DNA of 64,000 nt, taken from Plasmopara viticola (lineage: Eukaryota; Oomycota; Peronosporomycetes; Peronosporales; Peronosporaceae). A model generated the notes under the pieces. The model ran no database searches and had not been told where the DNA came from. It was given only the letters and a program-made list of their open reading frames with translations. Both the position numbers and the translations under genes were made by a program. Location of the stretch: positions 1-64,000 of the forward strand of contig MBPM02000149.1 in assembly GCA_001695595.3 (NCBI GenBank), written 5' to 3'. Below, piece by piece: positions 45,796 through 54,544 of the stretch (position 1 is the first letter of the stretch; each line of letters starts with the position of its first letter).

Positions 45796-46171
45796 CTAGC
45801 CTAGATCTGCGGCGCCAAAAAGAACCGTGTTAGCGGTGGCATAATTGCCGAGGCTGGCCTCGGCAATTATGCCACACTCATACCGTGACTCAGTGAGCGC
45901 AATGGCTGCATCGCAGTCGCATAAGCGTATGTGTGCAAACAGCGTGCCACTGCGAACGCGATCATTGCTCGGTAATGGACGACTGGGTCCGCTCCAGCCA
46001 TGATCCCTGCACCAAAGATTAAAAGACCTAACGGAATAGACTCCTAATCGTTCAAGACAATGCTTCCCCAACGCTGCGCTACCTCATACGTCGCAGTACT
46101 GCTCGTCTTGTCAAGCCCAAACGTCTCTTTGTGCTAAGTGGACGAAAACTTTGTATCTTCGGGATAGGTTA
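45796..46171 (-). pseudogene. MAPEG copy M3, with perfect palindrome
   Basis: Minus-strand homologue of M2, sharing the TAA after the MSVA codons and the hairpin insertion. It keeps EDTKFSST-like start (degraded near 46,165) and the HYRAMI/ARCLHTYAYATAMQPLR core. The palindrome here is longer than in M2. Frameshifted throughout. Confidence 0.6.
45836..45875. repeat. Perfect 19-bp palindrome with 2-nt centre
   Basis: GTGGCATAATTGCCGAGGC (45,836-45,854), TG, GCCTCGGCAATTATGCCAC (45,857-45,875). The M2 counterpart has only the inner part palindromic. Confidence 0.9.
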
Positions 46172-46440
46172 TCCATGTTTGCAAAGCTTTCGTTTACATG
46201 CCGGTAGTATATTCTTAAATTCGCAAGGTCGTTAGATTCTTTGTACCTGTCGCGAGGTCCAATGCCGCACCATTGGTCGCATAAACCTTCTACATATGGT
46301 CCACACGACAAGACGTCCATGCGACAAATGTGAGTAGCCGCTCTGATAAGGGGGGGGGGGTATCCAATGTCTTTACTACCTGATAGCGAACACATCATCT
46401 CGATTTTATCCACTAAACGGTAATCCAAGAGGTCCAATGC
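46172..46440 (-). other. Unidentified repeated short frame, inverted copy
   Basis: A 108-codon minus frame with MDVLSCGPYVEGLCDQWCGI, GPRDRYKESNDLANL; complement of 9,500-9,790. It contains an 11-G run at 46,350-46,360. Not identified. Confidence 0.3.
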
Positions 46441-47292
46441 CGTCTTAAAATATCAAGCATTGTGTCTTACTCTTAAAGTAATAGAAAACTGTAATTCGTT
46501 GTTATGCGTTGCACTTGCATCATTCCTTTGAATTACGATCGGAAATGAATAGCGTCCCAGGTAAACCGATAGTCATCTTAATCATTGCATCGGCTTTAGC
46601 AGCTGTATCACCTTTGGGATTTTGTTGACCATTTATAAAGCTGAATTGGGAGCGAAAATCCTGATAGTAAATATGTTGTAGAATTTCAGCATTGGCGCAA
46701 TATGTTTATACCCATCTAATGGCGCTTTCACCGGTCGATGATAAATTGAAAGGCTCCCACGGTCGCATCGATCACCCTTGTGACTAGAATCGGACGCACA
46801 GCTTACTAGACCGCAGCCGAAGGCTACTTTAAGCCAATAATCTTTTGAGACTGCAGCTTTGTTGTGCAGTACTGTCAACCTTTGAGTCCATAATGACTCT
46901 TGGTTTATGTGTCATTAAAAGCTGTTCGAGTGCTAGTATGTTGCTCGTCGCGGTTTGAGACAGCAATTTGCGTTCCTCTTACTCGAGCCATTTTATAATA
47001 ATTAATCATAAAAATTGCTTATGCCGCTTGGCTGTTTAAGTTAGACTAGCGCACATCGCACAGTGTTTATACACCCTTTTAATCAGGGAGTTGCTATAGT
47101 TTTCGTTAATCACGCCATACCCCCCTTTTTATGGCACCCCTTAGTATACAGGGCCAAAACCGCCTTTACCTTAAGTTTCGAATGTTGGTTGGCTGCAACA
47201 ATTAAGGATCTTTGTAAGATTAAAACATCAAACTTACAATATTCGAGGGTTGCGTGAATTTCGCACATGGGTATCGGGGATTGAAAGAGCTT
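46441..47292. other. Segment A spacer, inverted
   Basis: Complement of 8,640-9,500. Contains the downstream inverted-repeat half near 47,105-47,140. No gene. Confidence 0.5.
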
Positions 47293-48331
47293 TTAAAGCT
47301 TTTGGAATATCATTGCCTCCGGTGACGTGCTTGTGTGCAGCACTCGGCGCAGCTCTGTGACGATGCGAATGCTCCGTGCATCAATCGTGCTAGTGCAAAT
47401 ACGAGCACCGTTTGACCCATCCGCCGATTTTAATTGCTTGGCATTGGATAGCGAGCTGAATAGGGCAGCAGAAGGCGAGATAGTCAACATGCAGTTAATT
47501 TTGGCACGAACCTTTGAGAGTTTATAATGGCCTTTTCAAAATTGTGACTTTCCAACTTCCTATATTGTCCAGACAGTATTGTCTAGAATTGTTCGATGGT
47601 TCTGATACCGACGCCACCATACAGGACGCAAGCCACCACCTGACAAACGCTGCAGTAAATAGACCCAGGTGCTCGCACCGTCGTCGCTCGATCCAGAGTA
47701 GAAAAACAAAAAATCTTTACCAGCTGCCTCAAAACAGAGCGCCCGCTTTTTTATATTTCTAAAAAGCGTACAGACAGCATGCCATTCTGCAACTGCACAT
47801 CTCCACGTGGCTTGTCTAAATTGTTACTGCAGCGATGCCCACTACTCTCTTGTTGCTACCTTCATTCTCTTAATCAGTACAAAGTATCGACGTTTCCACC
47901 TTTTCCAACAAAAATGCAAGTTGATTCACATTTGTGCAATAAAAACTCTTTTTCATATACGTACATGACATCCGCCTGCTTGTAAAGCCAGCCACTGCGT
48001 AATAACTCTCGGTCAATAAGTATCGACGACGAGCTTCCCGTTGATCTTTGCAAGTTCTTGTTCGAATGCCTCGAAATTTACCCGGTATCTCGTGTAAACA
48101 TACTTCATAAAGTCTCCTGATCTGGTACGCAATCTATCTTGTTAGTAGAAACTTCTCGCCTAGCCAAAGCTCCCACGAAAACTTCTTACCGCCCAACTGT
48201 CGGTGGGTTCGTTGTGCGTCCTCTGCGATCCGCACCACCACCACATGTTCGTCCTCCTCTCCGTCGTGCTTGTCGACCACAAACTTGGCTTCATCTCTTC
48301 CATCATCTTCAATTTTCACTTTGACTTCCAC
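47293..48331 (-). pseudogene. PH-domain protein, inverted copy
   Basis: The minus frame at 48,331 starts MEVKVKIEDDGRDEAKFVVD and continues VVVVRIAEDAQRTHRQLGGK, KFSWELWLGEKFLLTR, then a stop; the 59-kb copy reads on. The usual initiator region reads ATG-TAG here, so even the start is lost. The putative intron acceptor is TTG in place of TAG. The final part, TISPSAALFSSLSNAKQLKS, STIDARSIRIVTELRRVLHT, is open at 47,490-47,293. Pseudogene. Confidence 0.55.
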
Positions 48332-48452
48332 CCGGTCCGCGCTGCTTTTCTACATTTCGACTTTTTGTGTGCGTGTATTCGAATACCGAGAAGATGGTGT
48401 AGGGATGCTATAAAAAGTGGGGTGTAAGGTGGTTGACGAAGGGGGGGGAGCG
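48332..48452. other. Upstream region of PH gene and copia insertion edge
   Basis: Contains TGCTATAAAAAGTGGGGTGT (from 48,408), the upstream half of the inverted repeat flanking the PH gene, then an 8-G run (48,441-48,448) and GAGCG touching the LTR. Confidence 0.6.
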
Positions 48453-48679
48453 TGTTATTTATATGACGCCGCTGTTGATGTGACGTCACGACGAACCTTC
48501 TAGAAGGATCTAGAAGGATAGGCTCAGAGGAATTACGGCAAATACCGGTTGGTACTGGTACGACGAACCTTATAGAAGGATCTAGAAGGATAGGCTTAGA
48601 GGTAGCACAGGGTAGCGAACCAAGGATCTAAATATATTCACTTTACTTTTTGCCTTCTCCTGCGCACAACAACTCAACA
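48453..48679 (+). repeat. 5' LTR of copia-1
   Basis: TGTTATTT...CTCAACA, 227 bp. Lacks about 28 bp (containing two TGACGTCA sites) that the 3' LTR has. It is followed by GGTTAACCGCACAAG, where a primer-binding site would be; it does not look like the usual initiator-Met tRNA complement. Confidence 0.85.
48481..48590 (+). promoter_or_regulatory. LTR control motifs: TGACGTCA and heat-shock-element-like repeats
   Basis: TGACGTCA at 48,481-48,488 is a bZIP/CRE-type palindrome. CCTTCTAGAAGGATCTAGAA (48,496 onward) contains TTC-nn-GAA followed by TC-nn-GAA, close to the alternating pentamers of a heat shock element; a second, slightly altered copy is at 48,567-48,590. Regulation is inferred. Confidence 0.4.
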
Positions 48680-48722
48680 GGTTAACCGCACAAGACTCTC
48701 GCCAAACCTCCCCTCCATCCCA

Positions 48723-49375
48723 ATGCCGACGACAAGAAGTGAAGTCCTCCTGGGTAGTGGAAACTACTTCCACTGGGAGTTTGCCATGCGCATGACGCTG
48801 GCTAGGAAGGGTCTGCTAGCGCACATGCAAGTGGTCAAGCCTGAGGCGGAGAGGACCGAGACGTGGGTGCTCAGCGACATGAAGGCACTTGGGCTTATCG
48901 CCCAGGGAGTGGCAATTGAGCATCATACGAAGATTCGGACGGCCACGACGGCAATCATGGCGTGGAATACGCTGCGCGACTTCTACAACCGCTCGACGAT
49001 GCACAATCGTGTGTCGATGACCCGTCGCCTCCACGAATTCAAGATGGCTGATGGGGTGGCGATGTCGAAACACCTAGACAGCTTCGATGAGCTGATCGTG
49101 GGGCTGCAGACGTTGGGAGAACCACTTGACGATGCTCGTCAACAAGTGATTCTTCTGAGCAGTATCACAGAGGAATACGAAATTCTCTCGTCGATTGTGG
49201 AGAACTCCAAGGACGTGTCTCTGATTGAGGTAAAAGAGAAGCTTCTGAAGGAGTACGAGCGACTTGAGAAGAAAGAGTCTATGGAGCGCGCGTTCAAGGT
49301 GAATGCAGGACGTTTCAAGGGAGGCCAAGGCAGTGGCCGTAAAGGGAATGGTCCACGGAAGAACGGAGGGGCAAT
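48723..49375 (+). pseudogene. copia-1 gag
   Basis: ATG 48,723 opens MPTTRSEVLLGSGNYFHWEF. The copia gag (UBN2-type) features are visible: W-----M--L, AWNTLRDFYNRSTMHNRVSM, LHEFKMADGVAMSKHLDSFD, QVILLSSITEEYEI. The zinc knuckle CFKCGQVGHSKRDC (49,376-49,417) is in a different frame, which it shares with pol. This offset is present in both copies: either an old lesion or a programmed shift. Confidence 0.85.
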
Positions 49376-52300
49376 TGTTTTAAGTGTGGCCAAGTCGGAC
49401 ATTCGAAGCGGGATTGTCAGAAGAAGAACGGCTTCGAGGTTGATGATGCTGTTTTTGCCGCTGGTGAGCAGCACTGTGACGACTGGCTTATCGACAGCGG
49501 GGCTACCTCGCACATGACACCATATCGGAGTGAGCTCTTTGATTACGAGGCATTGGACGCTGGTCCAGAGGTCACCATTGCGGACGGCAAGAAGCTGCGG
49601 GTGACTGGCAAGGGTACGGTCAGGCATACTGGATTGGACGGGTTGCGTATCAAGATGGTCGAAGTCCTACACATTCCAGGACTCGACAGACGCCTTTTGT
49701 CGGTTGGCAAGCTAGCTGAGCGTGGGATGAAGGTGGAGTTTGAGAGCTCCTCCTGTATCATTTGGAGTACGCAACGAGCGATTGCTAAGGGCAAGAAAGT
49801 CGGTAAGGCGTACATCCTGGACTGCGAGCAAGAAGAGGCTCGGTTAGTGGAGTACGCAGGGGTTGATACTGAATGGGATCTTTGGCATGCTCGCCTGGGA
49901 CATCCCGGGAAGAGCGGCATGGTGAAGACACAGCTTGCGACAAGTGGTGAGCCGGCGGTAAGGCAGGACATTGAAAAGCTCTGTGGGGGATGCCTGAAGG
50001 ATAAGCAGACGGTTGATTCATTCCCGTCACGGTCGCTTTCTAAGACATCACGTGTCCTGGAGCTCGTGCACACGGACGTGATGGGACCAATGAAAACGGT
50101 CTCGAAGGGTGGCGCGCGATATGTGCTTACTTTTGTGGATGATTTCTCGCAGTTTGTGGTAGCGTACTTCATGAAGAACAAGGGTGAGGTGGCAAGTAAG
50201 CTGATCGAGTTCAAAGCGTTCTACGAAAACCAATGGGGACAACGCTTGAAGTGTCTGCGATCGGACAACGGGACGGAGTTCGTGAACAAGAAAGTTGCCG
50301 GAATCTGTGCCAGGAATGGAGTTATGCATCAACACACAGTGCCATACAGCCCGCAACAGAACGGTGTCGCTGAGCGAATGAACCGCACAATAATGGAAAA
50401 GGCGCGAAGCATGGTGCATTACAAGGGGGTCCCTACTGAATGGTGGGCAGAAGCAGTAAGTACAGCGGTATACTTGATTAATCGCTCAACGAACACGGCG
50501 AACTCGAGGAATACGCCGTATGAATTGGCGTTCAAGCAGAAGCCAGGACTGGAGCATCTACGAGTATTTGGTTATCAAGGTTTCGCTCACGTCAACGATG
50601 CAAAGAGGACGAAGCTCGATCCCAAGAGCTTTCGATGTTTGTTTCTTGGGTATGCAGAGAGTGCGAAAGGGTATCGTGTGTTTGATTTGGAGGATTCCAA
50701 GCTCAAGGTAGTACGATCTGTTCGGCTTGACGAGCGCGAAGTGGGTGGAATATACACTACAAACTAACCACAAGTTGAAACAATTACCTTAGTTACCAAG
50801 GACGAGAATGGTGCAAATATCCAGGACAAGGACACACGACAGCCTTCTACAGAAAAACCAATGGAAGGTGTCGAGGATCATGCTCCCGACGTGGAAATGG
50901 ATGAGGTTGGGCCAGAGCATGAAGTGGAGCTGTACCAGATGCCACAACTTCCTCAACCTTCTAATCCGGACCCACAGATCTTGGATCTGGCCCCTTATCA
51001 CCCTCCTCCGCAAGCTTACGGTGGAGATCGTATTGTTTTTCAGGCGGAGCCGGGACGGACAAGACGTTTGCGAGAGCCTGTCATTCTTCTTACAGATGGC
51101 TTAAGTAATGAGGAGCAGAAGGTGAAGGGAAGTGACAATTCACCAAGTACCAAGCGGGCCAGAATCGATGATGAAGGACTAATTGCTGAAGCTGTGTAAG
51201 CTTATGCTGCTAGTGTCGGCGAGGCGGACGACGCTCCAACTACATATCGGCAAGCGATGAATAGCGACGACGCTCATGCCTGGCAGAAGGCAATAAACAC
51301 AGAGCTTAAGGCTCATGAAGTGAACGCCTCATGGACACTTGTGCCGAAGAAGGAGAGCGATCGGGAAATTGGATGCCGATGGGTCTTTGCGAAGAAGCGC
51401 AACGAATTGGGACAAGTGGTTCGCTACAAAGCTCGACTCGTCGCCAAAGGCTTCAAGCAGAAATTTGGTGTTGACTTTTCGAAACATACTCGCCGGTAGC
51501 GAACATGAACTCTATCAGAGTTGTGTTGTCGGTGGTGGTTACGATGGGATACATGACAGAGCAACTGGATGTCGACACAGCATTCCTGAACAGTGATCTC
51601 AAGGAAGAGGTATACATGGAAGTGCCTTACGGTATCGCCAATGCTGAAAACATGGTGTGCAAGCCGGATAAGGCGATTTACGGTCTCAAGCAAGCTTCGA
51701 ATGCATGGAACAAGACGATTTATGTTGTCTTCCTACAAATGGGCTTTCGGAGCAGCGGAGCAGATCAGTGCGTCTACGTCAAGGGCAAGAACGGCAACTA
51801 TGTCTATGTTTGCTTGTACGTGGACGACATGATTATCGCTGCCAAGACGAGCAAGAAGATTGAAGATGTTAAAGCTGCACTCAAGAACTCATTCAAGATA
51901 AAAGATTTGGGCGAGGCTAAATTCATCCTTGGAATAGAAATCGACCTTGATCGCAAGTGCAGCATGCTCATGATTCGTCAGACACGGTACATTGACGATG
52001 TGGTGAACAGGTTCAACCAACAAGACGCGAAGGCAGTGGTTTACCCATCAGAATCGGGTTTAAAGTTGTCAAAGATGCAATCCCCAACGACGGACATTGA
52101 GAAAGCAGAGATGCAGTCGAAGCCGTACAGGTCCCTAATCGGATGTTTGCTGTACATCACGACAGGTATGCGTCCTGATATCGCGTATGTGGTAACACAG
52201 CTATCGCGTTTCTTGGAGAACCCGGGTCAGCAGCATTGAAAGGCCGCAATTCGCGTACTTCATTATCTCAAGACGACGAGGAAATTTGGGATCACCTACG

Positions 52301-52803
52301 ACGGCAGCGCCAACGAGGTTCAAGCTACAGCGTACAAAGATGCGGACTGGGGCAGTAATATTGATGATCGGCGTTCGGTGTCAGGAATCATGGTCATGAT
52401 CGGGGGCGCACCAGTAGTTTTCAAGTCGAAATACCAGCGGACAGTGGCGCTAAGCTCAGCGGAGGCAGAGTATATGGCTTTAAGCCTATGCACTCAAGAA
52501 GTACTGTGGGTCCGTGCGATTCTCAAGGATCTCGGTCATCAGCAAGTGGGAGCTACTTTGGTTTGGGAAGATACTCAAGGCACAATAGGACTTGCTAGCA
52601 ACGCTGGTTACAATGCCAGGACCAAGCATGTCGACATTCGGCATCGCTTCATCCGGAAAGCCGTGGCACGGGACATAATCGTGGTCAAGTACATCTCAAC
52701 GGTGGACCAAAAAGCAGACATGCTGACTAAGTCTCAAGGCACAAAGCGACTCAAGTATCTGCTGCAGGATAGTGGTATTGGACCAAAGCGCGTACAGCAC
52801 TAG
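49376..52803 (+). pseudogene. copia-1 pol (protease, integrase, RT, RNase H)
   Basis: Zinc knuckle, then protease DWLIDSGATSHM (49,481), GAG-pre-integrase LWHARLGHPGKSGM with CGGC, integrase residues in HTDVMGPMK, RSDNGTEF and QQNGVAERMNR, RT WVFAKKRNELGQVVRYKARL and the active site CLYVDDMII (51,811-51,837), RNase H SSAEAEYMAL (near 52,455) and DMLTKS near the end. Broken by TAA at 50,765 and 51,197, by a missing base in the run GACTTTT-CGAAACATAC near 51,480, and by TGA at 52,237 (TGG in the other copy). Confidence 0.9.
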
Positions 52804-52816
52804 CGGCGAGTGGGAG

Positions 52817-53071
52817 TGTTAATAATATGACGTCGCTGTTGATGTGACGTCACGACGAACCTTCTAGAAGGATCTAGGAGGATAGGTTCAGAGGTATTGC
52901 GGAAAATACCGGTTCGGTACTGGTATGATGATGACGTCATTAAATGACGTCACGACGAACCTTCTAGAAGGATCTAGAAGGATAGGCTTAGAGGTAGCAC
53001 AGGGTAGCGAACAAAGGACCTAAATATATTCACTTTACTTTTTGCCTTTTCCTGCGCACAACAACTCAACA
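52817..53071 (+). repeat. 3' LTR of copia-1 with polypurine tract before it
   Basis: TGTTAATAATATGACG...CTCAACA, 255 bp, preceded by GCGGCGAGTGGGAG (52,803-52,816). Three TGACGTCA sites (52,845, 52,932, 52,945) and two heat-shock-element-like blocks (52,862 and 52,962). Confidence 0.85.
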
Positions 53072-53700
53072 ATTACTCATGCTAATAAGTCATGCTAAAA
53101 TAATAACGATTTGCTTTTCAAGTCTGATGGGCAGCTAACTTTGCTCACCAGCTGCAAGTGGTTTGGTGACAGTACGACCAGCACGAACAGTCACGTACCG
53201 TGAGCGTCAGTCGAGGCTCTTGCGCCTTCGAAGTTACCTCCGCGAGATAACTGCCGCAGGGCGTATTACTTGCAAGCCAATCGCGAAAATTGACAATTTG
53301 GCATGCCAGCGAGACATCTTAACTCATTGATAGCCAAAGGATTTGAGAGAATTGCTGCTGTACTAAAGCTAATAAATAACAATTTCGTTTACCTGTGGGC
53401 ATATTTATGAAGAAGTATAACAAAATCAGAGATGCCTTCAGCCAACAAATTGCCAATCTACACAGATATCGTTTGCAGCTCAGAGTAGCGTATCTACTGC
53501 AATGCGGTAAGCCGTAATGTTTGTCCAGTTACGGCTTGAGTAACACGACTAATACATTATCCTTCTAAGTCAGCTTAAACATCTAAATCAGGTGATTTGA
53601 CTTCCATGAAGAAAAAATATTGCGGTCTGAGATTTAATTCTTGCAAGAAACAATTCCATCTACCAAGCACAATTTTCATATTAAGAATGCTGTTTGTTAA
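53072..53700 (+). pseudogene. RxLR-type effector relic R12
   Basis: Directly after the LTR: TCATGCT-rich spacer, then sequence homologous to R10 (CGAGGCTCTTGCGCCTTCGA encodes the RLLR region), with the EER site deleted (CCGCAGGGCG), the AKGFERIAAV block, and, from 53,560, the C-terminal part homologous to the complement of 19,480-19,600. No open frame. Confidence 0.5.
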
Positions 53701-54071
53701 AAGTATTTAATTTCAGATTAAAAAACCGGAATTATATTCCACGAAAAAAGTAACGAAAATTGGTTTAAATTTGAACGCACGCCCACAAAAGAAAAAAAGT
53801 CATGGTGTCTATTTCCTTGGATCCTCTCACTTTTAAAGCATTAATTTTTTTTGCTCGCGCGAATAGGGGAAAAATTTAATTTTCGTATTTGGCTTACTTT
53901 TGAACCGATAGATAACAATGGGCAAAGGCATTTTTTCTTCTACTGCGACAATTTCCTCTGAGAGTTCACTTCAAAGACGCTAAGAGCCGTGACTGGCGTC
54001 CACAATACGTGACTAGTGGCCAGGAATGGAGCTAGAATGAGCACGACACCGCACGATCGACGGATGCTACA
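53701..54071 (-). pseudogene. RxLR-type effector relic R13, start codon lost
   Basis: Read leftwards from 54,071: ATC in place of ATG, then RRSCGVVLILAPFLATSH, the same N-terminus as R1; the RxLR site is destroyed by a frameshift (VFEVNSQRK). It lies tail-to-tail with R12 at the centre of the copia inverted pair. Confidence 0.55.
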
Positions 54072-54276
54072 CCACTTGCAGTGCAAAGAAATAGTGAGCT
54101 CATGGTCGTGCTGGGCCTGCAGAAACTCATTTAATGAAATAGTGAAAGGAGTAGCGCGTGCATGAAGAATACAACTTTCTTAACTCAATGCTTACTATAG
54201 ACTCACATTGATAAAAGAAGCAAAAGTAAGGATGGCCTACCAAAAAGTCAAAATTATCAAATTTCGAGAGCCTCTC
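54072..54276. other. Flank between R13 and the copia-2 LTR
   Basis: Homologous to the region upstream of R8/R9 (for example 20,940-21,120). Ends in CCTCTC next to the LTR. Confidence 0.5.
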
Positions 54277-54531
54277 TGTTGAGTTGTTGTGCGCAGGAGA
54301 AGGCAAAAAGTAAAGTGAATATATTTAGGTCCTTTGTTCGCTACCCTGTGCTACCTCTAGGCCTATCATTCTAGATCCTTCTAGAAGATTCGTCGTGACG
54401 TCATCTAATGACGTCATCATCATACCAGTACCCAACCGGTATTTGCCGTAATTTCTCTGAGCCTATCCTTCTAGATCCTTCCAGAAGGTTCGTCGTGACG
54501 TCACATCAACAGCGGCGTCATATTAATGACA
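54277..54531 (-). repeat. 3' LTR of copia-2
   Basis: 255 bp, TGTCATTAATATG...CTCAACA on the minus strand, with the polypurine tract at 54,532-54,545. It has the extra TGACGTCA segment like the 3' LTR of copia-1. Confidence 0.85.
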
Positions 54532-54544
54532 CTCCCACTCGCCG

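Larger units (their letters stand above)
48453..53071 (+). mobile_element. Ty1/copia retrotransposon, complete length but inactive (copia-1)
   Basis: LTR, gag, protease, integrase, RT, RNase H, polypurine tract, LTR in copia order. Four coding lesions (frame change near 49,360, TAA at 50,765, TAA at 51,197, frame change near 51,480) are shared with the inverted copy at 54,277-58,890; the TGA at 52,237 is private. No matching target duplication: GAGCG on the left, ATTAC on the right. Together with the shared lesions this indicates copying of a dead element rather than two insertions. Confidence 0.9.

Noticed and set aside
46350..46360. 11-G run as a G-quadruplex or assembly mark
   Set aside because: A single homopolymer is not a quadruplex pattern, and its length may be a sequencing artefact; noted only as a caution for local frames.
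49543..50214. 223-codon open frame on the minus strand within copia-1 (and 57,133-57,804 within copia-2)
   Set aside because: Antisense to the protease/integrase coding region; codon pattern and position show it is a shadow of pol.
48453..53071. Two independent insertions of the same copia family (48-53 kb and 54-59 kb)
   Set aside because: Shared lesions, shared LTR deletion and the same 5' flank favour one insertion followed by duplication.
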